Part shown: positions 43,084 to 52,022 of the stretch, one piece after another | How the letters are laid out: every line of letters starts with the position of its first letter | How positions within the stretch are numbered: position 1 is the first letter of the stretch | Program-made: the position numbers and the translations under genes | The notes under the pieces: model-generated | Databases searched by the model: none | The model's input: only the letters and a program-made list of their open reading frames with translations | What the model was told of the DNA's origin: nothing | Assembly (NCBI GenBank): GCA_965223125.1 | Contig: OZ244984.1 | Coordinates: 2,046,001 to 2,110,000, forward strand | DNA: 64,000 nucleotides | Direction: 5' to 3' | Source: Pacificispira sp965223125 | GTDB taxonomy: Bacteria > Pseudomonadota > Alphaproteobacteria > UBA8366 > Aestuariispiraceae

Positions 43084-43722
43084 TTAGCGATCCTGGGTCA
43101 CCAACCTTATTCCGAGAAGAATAAACAAAGACCCTAGACCACGGTCCATCCATTTGGTGATAGATAGATTTCTTCTGGTCAGCCTCGCTATGCCATTCGC
43201 CGCCAGGACAAGCGGCGGTTCAACGAAAGCGGCAACACCGATGATAAGCACACCATGCAGGCACAATTGCGCCCAGGTCGGTCCAGCCTCAGGTTCCACG
43301 AATTGTGGCAAGAACGCCAGAAAGAACACAGCGACTTTTGGATTCAGGGCACAGACCAAAATGCCTTGCGAGAAGACTTTACCGAAGTGCGACGCTTCGC
43401 CCAAAGACTGATTGCCGACGATGCCGCCTCCGGCAGACCTGAATGCCTGAATGCCAAGCCAGATCAAGTATGCAGCACCAATCCATTTGACGATTGAGAA
43501 GGCCGTTGCCGACGTCATGAGGATCGCGGACAAGCCTGCGGCAGCCATGCCGACATGCAATAGCGCACCGGTCCAGATCCCGAGCATTGCCGCGACTCCG
43601 GAACGGGTACCGCCTTTGATTGTTTGACCCAGTATAAAAGCGATATCCGGCCCCGGCGAGATGTTCAGGAGAACAGCCGCTGTGAAAAATGCCGACCAGT
43701 GCAGGATGCTATATTCAAACAT
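43084..43722 (-). CDS. LysE/RhtB-family amino acid exporter
   Basis: The 212-residue membrane protein has the family start FFTAAVLLNISPGPDIAFILGQTIKGGTRSGVAAMLGIWTGALLHV, then LIWLGIQAFRS and a long hydrophobic C-terminal half with about six helices in total. These carriers export lysine, homoserine, threonine or other small compounds; the substrate is not predictable. Its DNA looks lower in GC than its neighbours, and it lies between tRNA-Ala and a tRNA-like relic at 43875, which suggests acquisition. Confidence 0.9.
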   Translation of the reverse strand: MFEYSILHWSAFFTAAVLLNISPGPDIAFILGQTIKGGTRSGVAAMLGIWTGALLHVGMAAAGLSAILMTSATAFSIVKWIGAAYLIWLGIQAFRSAGGGIVGNQSLGEASHFGKVFSQGILVCALNPKVAVFFLAFLPQFVEPEAGPTWAQLCLHGVLIIGVAAFVEPPLVLAANGIARLTRRNLSITKWMDRGLGSLFILLGIRLVTQDR

Positions 43723-43874
43723 TCTCTACGTATAAAAGATCAGAAGGATCTTGTCACGTGATGGCGCGTGGCATGTGTTCCGTGGCTAGACACGCCTCGA
43801 ATGATCAATATCTATCGGCAGGCACTAACCTGACGCCTGTTCATTTGAGACTGCGCCCCTCCATCTATGCACGT

Positions 43875-43911
43875 TGCGACGGTCGGGAGTGCAACTTACT
43901 CACCTCCAGCA
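43875..43911 (+). repeat. Degenerate copy of the tRNA-Ala 3' end (possible att relic)
   Basis: Fifteen of the first 16 bases (TGCGAnGGTCGGGAGT, 43875-43890) match tRNA-Ala 42876-42891. The segment ends CTCCAGCA where the tRNA ends CTCCACCA, one base shorter between. The middle is diverged. It may be a decayed attachment-site duplicate marking a former insertion at tRNA-Ala; chance similarity remains possible. Confidence 0.45.
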
Positions 43912-44018
43912 AATTCAGAATCGCCGGATTAGATCACAGGCACCGGTCCGGCATTTTGCATTTCGTCATCACAAGACTGTGATTTGCCTCCCCACGCATA
44001 TCTTGTTGCGCTGCAATA

Positions 44019-44048
44019 TGATCCGCCGACACAGTCTTGCCGTAATTC
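44019..44048 (+). promoter_or_regulatory. RpoE (ECF11)-type promoter of rpoH2
   Basis: TGATCC (44019-44024), an 18-bp spacer and TAATTC (44043-44048) lie about 95 bases before the rpoH2 start. Rhodobacter RpoE promoters are TGATCC-N18-TAA type, and rpoHII is a known RpoE target there. The same hexamer and spacing precede rpoE in this window. The rest of the gap 43723-44018 holds the tRNA-like relic and no gene that I can support. Confidence 0.65.
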
Positions 44049-44141
44049 ATGGTGAGACTTCTCTGAAGCACCGCGCCATCGGCGCTTGGCTCAGACATCC
44101 GCGACGCAGACATGCAGCAGGACAACAAGGGAGCAGGCATC

Positions 44142-45026
44142 ATGGCACATCTCGACGACCCGACCACCCAGCGCGCGAATGTCCGGTTCATCCGCCAGTC
44201 GATGAAACAGCCGTTGCTGTCCCGCGAACATGAAATGGATCTGGCCCGAAGCTGGCGTGATGACGGGGACGAGGCCGCGCTGCATGAACTGGTCAACTGC
44301 TATACCCGTCTGGTGATCAGCATGGCGTCGCGGTTCCGCAACTATGGCCTGCCCATCGGGGACCTGGTGCAGGAGGGCAATGTCGGCCTGATGCAGGCCG
44401 CCGCAAGGTTCGAGCCGGAGCGGGACGTGCGGTTTTCGACCTATGCAAGCTGGTGGATCCGTTCCGCCATGCAGGATTATGTGCTGCGCAACTGGTCCAT
44501 CGTGCGGACCGGGACGACGGCGGCGCAGAAATCCCTGTTCTTCAATCTGCGCCGCCTCAGGGCCAAGATTGCCGATGCCTCGGCCACGCAACTGACTCCC
44601 GATCAGCGCATCAGCATTGCTGCGGAACTGAACGTGAATGTCAGCGATGTCGAGCAGATGGAAAGCCGACTGTCGGGCAGCGATCAGTCGCTCAACGCCC
44701 ATGTCGGGGAAGAGGGCGAGGAGGAATGGATCGGATTCCTGCAGGATGACGGCCCGAATCCGGAAGAGGTCGTCACCAGCCTGAAGGATGCGGAAAGCCG
44801 GTCACGCTGGTTGCGAGAGGCCATTGGTGAGCTGACCGAGAGGGAACAGACGATCATCCATCGCCGACGCCTTGTCGAGGACGGCGCGACACTGGAAGAA
44901 CTGGGTAAGGTATTGGGCGTCAGCAAGGAACGGGTGCGCCAGTTGGAACACCGCGCGATGCAGAAGCTGAAACTGTCAATGGAGCGTCGCGTCGATTTTC
45001 CGGTCGATCTGCTTATGGAAGCCTGA
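44142..45026 (+). CDS. rpoH2: Second RpoH-type sigma factor (RpoHII-like)
   Basis: The 294-residue protein has sigma region 2 (LVQEGNVGLMQAAARFEPERDVRFSTYASWWIRSAMQDYVLRNWS), an RpoH-box variant QKSLFFNLRRLRAK and region 4 (LEELGKVLGVSKERVRQLEHRAMQKL). The divergent N-terminus and RTGTTAAQ match alphaproteobacterial RpoHII, which serves the photooxidative-stress response. GGGAG lies nine bases before the ATG at 44142. An RpoE-type promoter is upstream. Its last 14 bases overlap the convergent nuclease-like gene. Confidence 0.92.
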   Translation: MAHLDDPTTQRANVRFIRQSMKQPLLSREHEMDLARSWRDDGDEAALHELVNCYTRLVISMASRFRNYGLPIGDLVQEGNVGLMQAAARFEPERDVRFSTYASWWIRSAMQDYVLRNWSIVRTGTTAAQKSLFFNLRRLRAKIADASATQLTPDQRISIAAELNVNVSDVEQMESRLSGSDQSLNAHVGEEGEEEWIGFLQDDGPNPEEVVTSLKDAESRSRWLREAIGELTEREQTIIHRRRLVEDGATLEELGKVLGVSKERVRQLEHRAMQKLKLSMERRVDFPVDLLMEA

Positions 45027-45849
45027 TCTGCACGGCCTGTTGAATCTCCATGAAAGGACCGTTCCAGAAGCGTAGCCAGCCGCGAACGATCACGATCCGT
45101 CCCTTCAGTTCATCGATATCCATATCCCGCCCCAAGGAGCGGTCCAGGCCCGCCGTGAAATCGGTACGCCAATCATCGCCGAATTCCAGATGATACCGAT
45201 TGCCGATCCGCGATACCCGCTGCACCTGGCCCTGAACGATCTCGAACCGGTCGGATTCGTCGGTGACACTGTCAGCATCCCGGATGGAGAAGAACCCGCT
45301 GCCCCAAAAACCGTTGCCCCAGAACCCCGCACCTGAAGCCCGACCTTCATCCTCTGCGGTGATCAGATCGGTGATCCGTTCCGCCGTCGCGCCCGGTTCC
45401 GGAAAGACCCGGACAGTGCCGCGCTTTGCGACCTCCCCGGCCACATCCCGCCCATCCACACTGACCTGCGCGCGCAGCCGACCATATCGATCCCGTGCGG
45501 GGGTCGCCAGATCAACCCGAACGTCCTGCCCGAGGACGAGATCGGCCAGCGTTGCCGCCGCGATGCGAATGGGGCGCGTATCCGACATCGGTTCATGGCG
45601 GTCTGGGCCGGGGGGCAGGATATGCGGCAGATGGACGACCCGACCATCGGACAGCCGCAATGCCCGCCCATCCTCCACCGCGACCACACGCGACAGAAAG
45701 GACATCGACCCATCCGGTGCCGCGCCGACATGTGACGGTGGCATCGCCAATCCGGTCAATCCCAGCATCATAATGGTGCGGCGCGATAATCGCCTTTGCA
45801 CCAGCCAGTTCCAGCGGTCATACTGCATCACGGCAATCGCCTCGTTCAT
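45013..45849 (-). CDS. Exported SNase-like protein with degenerate active site
   Basis: The 278-residue protein has a twin-arginine-type signal (LSRRTIMMLGLTGLAM, cleavage near VGAAP) and an SNase-like barrel (DGRALRLSDGRVVHLPHILPP; ARDRYGRLRAQVSVDGRDVAGEVAKRG). Active thermonucleases have DGDT and APE near these places; both are altered here (DGRA, PPG), while DRYGR is kept. Nuclease activity is therefore doubtful. A C-terminal OB-like segment follows. MQYDRWN seven codons in is an alternative start. Confidence 0.72.
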   Translation of the reverse strand: MNEAIAVMQYDRWNWLVQRRLSRRTIMMLGLTGLAMPPSHVGAAPDGSMSFLSRVVAVEDGRALRLSDGRVVHLPHILPPGPDRHEPMSDTRPIRIAAATLADLVLGQDVRVDLATPARDRYGRLRAQVSVDGRDVAGEVAKRGTVRVFPEPGATAERITDLITAEDEGRASGAGFWGNGFWGSGFFSIRDADSVTDESDRFEIVQGQVQRVSRIGNRYHLEFGDDWRTDFTAGLDRSLGRDMDIDELKGRIVIVRGWLRFWNGPFMEIQQAVQIRLP

Positions 45850-45869
45850 CCCCTTCGACAGGACCGGAC

Positions 45870-46820
45870 ATGTCCCGAGATCGGCTCTATCCAGCCATAG
45901 ACCCTCGCCGCAGCGGCCATCTGGACGTGGATTCCCTGCATAGTATCTACTGGGAAGAGAGCGGCAACCCGGATGGTGTGCCGGTCTGTTTCCTGCATGG
46001 CGGCCCCGGTGCCGGGACGACGGCAGGGCACCGCCGATTCTTCGATCCGGATTTCTACCGCATCCTGCTGCATGATCAGCGCGGATCGGGTCGATCCCGT
46101 CCGCTGGCGGAAATCCGTGACAACGATATCGGCCATCTCATCGCCGATATCGAAACGCTTCGCGAAAGTCTGGGAATTGATCGCTGGGTGGTCTTCGGCG
46201 GGTCATGGGGTTCAAGCCTGGCGCTGGCCTATGCCCAGACCCATCCGGAACGGGTCCGTGCTTTGGTGTTGCGCGGCATTTTCCTGTGCCGGCAGAAGGA
46301 AGTCGAGTGGTTCCTGCATGGTATGGGCACATTCTTTCCCGAAGAACATGCGCGGTTCATGGGCCTGCTGACGGCGGAGGAACGGCAGGATCCGCTACGT
46401 GCCTATCTGCGGCGGCTGACCGATCCTGATGAAAACGTGCATGGACTCGCGGCGGAGACCTGGAGCCGGTATGAGGCTGTCTGCTCCACTCTGCGCCCGA
46501 ATGCGGATAGCCTGCGCTCGGTCGGATTCCGCGACGCCGCGCTGCCGCTGGCCCGTCTGGAAGCCCATTATTTTGCGCATGGCCTGTTCCTGCGGGAGAA
46601 CCAGCTTCTCGACAATGCTGATCGGCTGGCAGGTATTCCAGGTATCATCGTCCAGGGCCGCTATGACATTGTCTGCCCGCCGGTTTCCGCCCATGACCTT
46701 GTAACCGTCTGGCCCGATGCACGACTTCGGATCGTCGATGATGCCGGGCATTCAGCTACCGAACCTGGCATCATGCGCGCTCTTGTGCAGGCGACGGACG
46801 AATTGAGGGAAATCCTGTAG
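45870..46820 (+). CDS. pip: Proline iminopeptidase
   Basis: The 316-residue alpha/beta hydrolase shows CFLHGGPGAGTTAGHRRFFDP, LLHDQRGSGRS, the nucleophile elbow VFGGSWGSSLALAY (Ser), VQGRYDIVCPP (Asp) and DDAGHSATEP (His), the full set for proline iminopeptidase (family S33), which removes N-terminal proline from peptides. Full length. It is divergent from the SNase-like gene, with 20 bases between. Confidence 0.93.
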   Translation: MSRDRLYPAIDPRRSGHLDVDSLHSIYWEESGNPDGVPVCFLHGGPGAGTTAGHRRFFDPDFYRILLHDQRGSGRSRPLAEIRDNDIGHLIADIETLRESLGIDRWVVFGGSWGSSLALAYAQTHPERVRALVLRGIFLCRQKEVEWFLHGMGTFFPEEHARFMGLLTAEERQDPLRAYLRRLTDPDENVHGLAAETWSRYEAVCSTLRPNADSLRSVGFRDAALPLARLEAHYFAHGLFLRENQLLDNADRLAGIPGIIVQGRYDIVCPPVSAHDLVTVWPDARLRIVDDAGHSATEPGIMRALVQATDELREIL

Positions 46821-46833
46821 CGCCGCGACCCTG

Positions 46834-47559
46834 TCAGACCCGAACGAACATGTTCAGGATCGAGCCCAGAATGCCGGAAAGCTTGATCGGCGCATCGATC
46901 ACGACAAGACAGACGCAATCGGCTTCCGGACCGGCCATCGGACTGTGATCGATCTCCTGATCACTGATCGCCACGTCACCGATACCGAAGTGACCGATTT
47001 CGTCGGTATAGCTGCCCTGAAGGATCATCACGACCTCGGTCCCTGTATGGGTATGCTGCGGCACCGCCTTGCCTGCCGGAACCCGCAGCAGGAAGGCCCG
47101 TCTGCCCGATCCGGATTTTCCCGATCCGGAAAGGGCAATCTCGGCGGTTTCCACCCCCATGCCGACTCGCTTCCAAGCAATGCCATTCACATCGCCGCCC
47201 AGATATTTCTGCACGACACGAGGCAGGACGGGATTGTCATTCGCGCTGTCCGTTAAACGGCCCTGCCGGATCATTGGCATGCCGCCAGAATCCGAGGAAT
47301 CCAGCCGGGACATGATCGAATCCAGGGCGTCATCCTCCATATCTTCCGGTGCCATATCCTGCAGCATCACACCGCCCAGCGCCTCGTTCCGTGCCACCCG
47401 CGCGCGACAGACCGGGCACAGGGTCAGATGCGACGCGACCATAAGGCTCATCGCCTCGTCCAGGCTGCCTGCCGAATAGTCCAGCAGGATCTCGTCGGTC
47501 AGATGGTGGACCGGGTCGGCTTTCCGGGTACCCGTCCCCGCTGGCATCGCTGCCGTCAT
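46834..47559 (-). CDS. chrR: ChrR-family anti-sigma factor
   Basis: The 241-residue protein has an N-terminal zinc-binding anti-sigma domain (HHLTDEILLDYSAGSLDEAMSLMVASHLTLCPVC; His18/19, His44, Cys48, Cys51) and a C-terminal cupin (PQHTHTGTEVVMILQGSYTDEIGHFGIGDVAI... DHSPMAG). In Rhodobacter ChrR holds RpoE inactive and releases it on singlet oxygen. Its ATG overlaps the rpoE stop (ATGA), so the pair is translationally coupled. Confidence 0.93.
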   Translation of the reverse strand: MTAAMPAGTGTRKADPVHHLTDEILLDYSAGSLDEAMSLMVASHLTLCPVCRARVARNEALGGVMLQDMAPEDMEDDALDSIMSRLDSSDSGGMPMIRQGRLTDSANDNPVLPRVVQKYLGGDVNGIAWKRVGMGVETAEIALSGSGKSGSGRRAFLLRVPAGKAVPQHTHTGTEVVMILQGSYTDEIGHFGIGDVAISDQEIDHSPMAGPEADCVCLVVIDAPIKLSGILGSILNMFVRV

Positions 47560-48146
47560 AATTCCGTATCTCCCAAAATACCCCGAAGCTTGCCCATCGC
47601 AAGGCGCAGCCGGGACTTCACCGTTCCGAGGGGAAGACCGGTCTCTTCGGCGATTTCGCTGTGAGCCTTGTCTTCGTAAAATGCCATCCTCAGCATATCC
47701 ACCTGCTCGACGGGAAGGTCCGCCATCGCCGAGCGTATCAGGGCTGCGGTTTGATCCTCGCCTAGCCGGTCATCCTGCATCGGTTCCGGCGCAGGCCGCA
47801 GAAGCGGATCATCCGGGTCCAGTTCGGGCCGGTTGACCCGGCGGAATGCATCGATGCGCTTGTTGCGCGCGATGGTGAAGATCCAGGTGGCGACCGACGC
47901 CTGTCCGGCATCGAAACTGTCCGCCTTGCGCCAGACCATCAGCATGGCCTCCTGTGCGAATTCCTCCGCTGAAGTCATGTCTGATCCACTACGCAACATA
48001 TAGGCCTTGATGCGCGGTGCGAAATATTCGAACAGCGCGGCAAAGGCCTGCCTGTCCCGCCGCGTCGACAGCCGGTGCATCCATTCCACCAACTGTTCCG
48101 CATCGGCGGTCCGGGTATCCGTGGTACCTGTTTTCGTGAAACTCAT
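47556..48146 (-). CDS. rpoE: ECF sigma factor RpoE (ChrR-controlled, ECF11 type)
   Basis: The 196-residue sigma factor has region 2 (FAALFEYFAPRIKAYMLRSGSDMTSAEEFAQEAMLMVWRKADSFD, ASVATWIFTIARNKRIDAFRR) and region 4 (MADLPVEQVDMLRMAFYEDKAHSEIAEETGLPLGTVKSRLRLAMGKL). The PELDPDDPLL linker and the ChrR partner place it in the ECF11 group of singlet-oxygen sigma factors. Start MSFTKTG at 48146. A TGATCC-N18-TAACCT promoter upstream suggests autoregulation; rpoH2 has the same kind of promoter. Confidence 0.94.
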   Translation of the reverse strand: MSFTKTGTTDTRTADAEQLVEWMHRLSTRRDRQAFAALFEYFAPRIKAYMLRSGSDMTSAEEFAQEAMLMVWRKADSFDAGQASVATWIFTIARNKRIDAFRRVNRPELDPDDPLLRPAPEPMQDDRLGEDQTAALIRSAMADLPVEQVDMLRMAFYEDKAHSEIAEETGLPLGTVKSRLRLAMGKLRGILGDTEL

Positions 48147-48241
48147 CCGTTTTCTTGAAACTGCATGTTTGCCAACCCCCTGCCAGACTGGCATCGGGTT
48201 CAAATGTCTTCTGCTCTGCGCGACGAACGGTTCCATGTGGA

Positions 48242-48271
48242 AGGTTACGATGGTTTTTCATCGTCGGATCA
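48242..48271 (-). promoter_or_regulatory. RpoE (ECF11)-type autoregulatory promoter
   Basis: On the minus strand TGATCC (48271-48266), an 18-bp spacer and TAACCT (48247-48242) lie about 95 bases before the rpoE start. It matches the RpoE promoter form known in Rhodobacter and the box upstream of rpoH2 here. Confidence 0.7.
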
Positions 48272-48379
48272 TTGGCAGAGCCGAAAATTAGCCTTATTTG
48301 TGGGGCAGGGTAAAGCAATCCTCGGCACTTCATCCGGGGAACCTGAACCGAAGACCCTTTTTTGAAGTGAAGCGAGGCC

Positions 48380-48916
48380 ATGTTTCCAATCCGTCGTCTG
48401 ATAGAAATCCCCCATGCCGCACTCCTGAGTGCTGTTATGTTCCTAACCCTGGGGACGGCACCCCTCGCTGCCCAGAACCATCAGGATCTGGGTACGTTCT
48501 CGGCATGGCAGACCTACAGCTACGCACAATCCGGCGGCACCCGCTGCACCATGGCATCCCAGCCACAGAAGGACGAAGGCGATTATTCCCGACGCGGCCC
48601 GATCTGGGCCTTCGTAATGCACCGCCCCAAGGAAGGCGCAACCGGAGAGGTCGGTTTCCATATGGGCTATCCCCTGAAGGAAGGTTCGCTCGTCAAACTG
48701 CAGATTGGCAGTCAGAGCTTCGACTTCTACACCAGCGGCGAAGGCGCCTTCGCCTGGCGGGAGGACGAACCGAAAATCCTCCAGGCCATGCGCGCCGGGG
48801 CGACCATGAGCGTCACTGGCACCTCCACCCGTGGCACGGTGACCAAGGATGTCTACTCCCTGTCCGGCTTCACCGCCGCCAACAAGAAAATCAACGAGGC
48901 CTGCGGGGTCCGTTAG
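48380..48916 (+). CDS. Invasion-associated locus B (IalB)-family exported protein
   Basis: The 178-residue protein has a signal peptide (IPHAALLSAVMFLTLGTAPLAAQ, cleavage near residue 32) and the IalB domain: FSAWQTYSYAQSGGTRCTMASQPQ, KEGATGEVGFHMGYPLKEGSLVKLQIG and the two cysteines (C54-region and C-terminal ACG) expected for a disulfide. IalB proteins are periplasmic and of unknown activity in free-living species. It is divergent from rpoE and could share its regulation. Confidence 0.85.
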   Translation: MFPIRRLIEIPHAALLSAVMFLTLGTAPLAAQNHQDLGTFSAWQTYSYAQSGGTRCTMASQPQKDEGDYSRRGPIWAFVMHRPKEGATGEVGFHMGYPLKEGSLVKLQIGSQSFDFYTSGEGAFAWREDEPKILQAMRAGATMSVTGTSTRGTVTKDVYSLSGFTAANKKINEACGVR

Positions 48917-48998
48917 CGGGTTCCCTCAGTCTGGTGGGACGCAATTCAGGGAGCACTTCAAGGATGCTTGGTTCGCCGGTCAGATGAGTTGCATCAGA

Positions 48999-49958
48999 TC
49001 AAAGGGCGGGTAATGCATCCAGTACCGCCTGCACGGGCAGGTCGGTCAGATCGGCAACGCGTAGAATCTGAACCGATGGTCCCTTCTGGGCGCAGAGGGC
49101 CGGGTCGGAGGCGTGGGAGTAGAGCACCAGACAGGGGCAACCTGCAACGGCAGCCAGATGCATCGGGCCGGTATCATTGCCGACCGCAACCCGTGCGGAC
49201 CTGCACAGTCCCGCCAGTTCGAACAGTCCAGTACGGTCGGTCAGGTCGATGACGCCGGGACAGGCGGCGGTTATCCGTCGGGTCCACTCCGCATCGGCCT
49301 TCGTTCCGATCAGGACCGGCGTCAAACCGGCCTGCATCCATGCCAGTGCCAGATCCGCGAATCTATCGGCGGGCCAGCGCTTGTCCGGGCGATGCGGCGA
49401 TCCTCCCGGCACGATCAGCCCATAGCGTTCCGGTAACGCCAGATTATCTGCATTTACCGTGTCGAGGGGCTTGTTGAGGGTTCGGGTCATCCAGTCGACA
49501 TTGGGGCTCGGAACCTGGTTGATACCGGCCAAGGCCAGTTGTTCGCGCTGGCGATCCAGCGTGTGCATGTCATCGCGGTTGGGATTGTCATGCGGGTGGG
49601 AGGCTCCGCGCGCGATGCCGGAGAGTAGCGGTCGTCCCGGCCAGAGCATATGCCAATAGGTGGAGGACCGGTCGGATGTCTGCAAATCGAAGACCATGTC
49701 GAAGCGCCCCGATTTCAACCGGCGACGCAGATCGAAGTATCCACCTGGCGTCCTCGGGCGGTGGTCGATCCATACCTGATCGAACCATCCGGACGCTTCC
49801 GCCAGACCGACGAAAGGCTTGGTCGTCAGCAGTGTAATCCGTGCTTTGGGGAGTGCCGAGCGGATTGCCTGGAATGGCCCCATTGCCTGGACGAAATCTC
49901 CCAGCGCCCCCAGTTTGATCACCAGGACACGGTTCAATCCTTCCGGGAGCGCCACCAT
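48999..49958 (-). CDS. Glycosyltransferase family 9 (heptosyltransferase-like)
   Basis: The 319-residue protein has VLVIKLGALGDFVQAMGPFQAIR at the start, GLIVPGGSPHRPDKRWPADRFADLA and the donor-binding VGNDTGPMHLAAVAGCPCLVLYS, the signatures of ADP-heptose:LPS heptosyltransferases. It probably adds a sugar to the lipopolysaccharide core. It lies nine bases after the GT4 gene on the same strand, forming a two-gene LPS operon. Confidence 0.9.
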   Translation of the reverse strand: MVALPEGLNRVLVIKLGALGDFVQAMGPFQAIRSALPKARITLLTTKPFVGLAEASGWFDQVWIDHRPRTPGGYFDLRRRLKSGRFDMVFDLQTSDRSSTYWHMLWPGRPLLSGIARGASHPHDNPNRDDMHTLDRQREQLALAGINQVPSPNVDWMTRTLNKPLDTVNADNLALPERYGLIVPGGSPHRPDKRWPADRFADLALAWMQAGLTPVLIGTKADAEWTRRITAACPGVIDLTDRTGLFELAGLCRSARVAVGNDTGPMHLAAVAGCPCLVLYSHASDPALCAQKGPSVQILRVADLTDLPVQAVLDALPAL

Positions 49959-49967
49959 CCGGGCCGC

Positions 49968-51152
49968 TCAGGCGGCGCTGGCCGAAGGGGCTTGCAGCAA
50001 TTCGCGATAGACATCCAGCGTTGCGGCGCACATGCCGGTCCGGGTGAAGTTCTGGCGGGCATTCACGATTCCCGCTTCACCCATCTGCTGGCGTCGCATC
50101 GGACCCATTTCCAGGGCCTGCTCCAGCTTGTTCGTCAAATCGAACAAATCACCCGGACGGAACAGCAGACCGGTCACGCCGTCTTCAATCTGCTCCGGCG
50201 CGGCTCCGTGATGGGGGGCGATCACGACCCGACCCATCGCCTGGCCTTCGACCGCAACGCGCCCGAAACCCTCGGGGTCGGTGGAGGCGGAGACAACAAT
50301 ATCGCTGAGTTTCAGGGCGGCGGGCATATCATCGCAGCCACCGACGGCATGCACGACATCGTCCAGCTTCAAACGCCGAGCGAGCTGTTCGACCTCCCGC
50401 ACATAGGAATCGCGTCCCTGGGCATCTCCAACCAGCAGGCATCGCAGCGGGCGGGTCTGAACCCGGGCCAGGGCCTTTAGCAGCAGAATCTGGCCCTTCC
50501 AACGAGTCATCCGGCCCGGCAGCATGATCACCGGCACGCCATCGGGCAGTCGCCAGCGTTCGGACAGTCGGATCAGGCGCTCGGCGGAGACATTCTCTCC
50601 AGAATACAGATCAATATCGATGCCGCGATGGATCACGCGCAGCTTTGTTCCGTCAATCCGGTAATGGTTCTGGATATGGCGGCGGATGAATTCGCTGATC
50701 GCGATCACCCGGTCCGCTCTGGTCATGACGGAATTGTAGTAGCGCTTCAGCGGATTGCCGAAATTGTATGTGCCGTGGAAAGTCGTTACGAAATGCACTC
50801 CGGTTGCCTGTTTCGCCCAATAGGCACTCCAGGCCGGGGCACGGCTGCGCGCATGGATGATGTCGACGCCTTCGTCGCGGATCAGATTGGACAGGCGTTC
50901 CGCGTTGCGCCTCATGATGAAGTAGTTCTTCGTCGCCAGCGGCATTTCGATATGTTCTATCCCGGCGCGGGTCAGTTCGCGAGTCATCGGCCCGCCGGAA
51001 GACGCGACCAGAGCACGGAATCCGGCATCCTTCAGCGCGATCGCAACATCAATTGTACCGCGTTCCACACCGCCGGTCACCAGCGCGGGCAGAACCTGCA
51101 GCACCGTTGCCGGGCGCGTCGCTGTGGATGGTTTTCCATCCCTGTCAGTCAT
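49968..51152 (-). CDS. Glycosyltransferase family 4
   Basis: The 394-residue GT-B enzyme has VLQVLPALVTGGVERGTIDVAIAL, IIHARSRAPAWSAYWA and the retaining GT4 motif SASTDPEGFGRVAVEGQAMGRVVIA. It transfers a sugar onto a growing glycan, probably the LPS core given the heptosyltransferase-like neighbour. The start MTDRDGKPS at 51152 is chosen; the upstream in-frame stretch overlaps the divergent hydrolase gene. Confidence 0.9.
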   Translation of the reverse strand: MTDRDGKPSTATRPATVLQVLPALVTGGVERGTIDVAIALKDAGFRALVASSGGPMTRELTRAGIEHIEMPLATKNYFIMRRNAERLSNLIRDEGVDIIHARSRAPAWSAYWAKQATGVHFVTTFHGTYNFGNPLKRYYNSVMTRADRVIAISEFIRRHIQNHYRIDGTKLRVIHRGIDIDLYSGENVSAERLIRLSERWRLPDGVPVIMLPGRMTRWKGQILLLKALARVQTRPLRCLLVGDAQGRDSYVREVEQLARRLKLDDVVHAVGGCDDMPAALKLSDIVVSASTDPEGFGRVAVEGQAMGRVVIAPHHGAAPEQIEDGVTGLLFRPGDLFDLTNKLEQALEMGPMRRQQMGEAGIVNARQNFTRTGMCAATLDVYRELLQAPSASAA

Positions 51153-51203
51153 GCTAGTCACACTCAACGGTCCATCCGATACAAATGCGGGATATGCCCC
51201 ATC

Positions 51204-52022
51204 ATGCCGAATCAGGATCCGGTTAGATTTCTCGTTCGATCCGAAGCTGATCAAACGGGCCCACAAAAAATCGCATACCGACATACGGCGCAGAATACAA
51301 GCACCCACAATCCTGATGGCAGTGGCACGAACCGGTCCGGTATTCTGTTCTGTGGCGGATTTCATTCGAATATGGACGGTGGTAAGGCGGAATTCCTGCA
51401 TGCGCGCTGCCGTGATTTGGGTCACGCCTTCACCCGTTTCGATTATGGCGGTCATGGCAAAAGCAGCGGGCGATTCGCCGATGGAACGATTGGTGACTGG
51501 TACCGGGATGCGCTGGCGATTCTCGATACGGTCTGCCAGGGTCCGCAGATCGTGGTCGGTTCTTCCATGGGGGCCTGGATGGCGCTGATGCTAGCCCGGG
51601 ACCGTCCGGACAGGGTTGCTGGGCTGATCCTGATCGCACCGGCCCCGGATTTCCCGCAGCGCCTGATGCTGCCGCATCTGCCGGAGGCGGCGCGGGCGGC
51701 CCTGGAGCGGGACGGTGTGTGGTACCGCCCCTCTGAATTCGAAGCCGATCCCTATCCGATCACCCGCAGGCTGATCGAGGAAAGCCGCCGCCACGAAGTT
51801 CTGTCCGGCTCTTCGATTAAGGTCCGGGGTGCGGTCCATATCCTGCACGGCACAGCGGATGAGGTTGTTCCCCTGTCCCATGCGCAGGCGGTGGCAGATT
51901 GGGTCAAGGCGGACTCGGTGACACTGGAAACGGTGGAAGGCGGGGACCATCGGCTGTCGACGCCTGCCGATCTGGATCGTTTGTGGTCTGCTCTCCGGAC
52001 AGTTATGGAAGCATCGCGCTGA
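51204..52022 (+). CDS. Alpha/beta hydrolase
   Basis: The 272-residue protein has GILFCGGFHSNMDGGKAEFLHARC, RFDYGGHGKSSG, nucleophile elbow VVGSSMGAWMALML (Ser), ILHGTADEVVPL (Asp) and EGGDHRLSTP (His). This resembles palmitoyl-protein-thioesterase ABHD10-like hydrolases. The start MPNQDP at 51204 lies 51 bases from the divergent GT4 start. Its end overlaps the convergent SDR gene by 20 bases. Natural substrate unknown. Confidence 0.87.
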   Translation: MPNQDPVRFLVRSEADQTGPQKIAYRHTAQNTSTHNPDGSGTNRSGILFCGGFHSNMDGGKAEFLHARCRDLGHAFTRFDYGGHGKSSGRFADGTIGDWYRDALAILDTVCQGPQIVVGSSMGAWMALMLARDRPDRVAGLILIAPAPDFPQRLMLPHLPEAARAALERDGVWYRPSEFEADPYPITRRLIEESRRHEVLSGSSIKVRGAVHILHGTADEVVPLSHAQAVADWVKADSVTLETVEGGDHRLSTPADLDRLWSALRTVMEASR

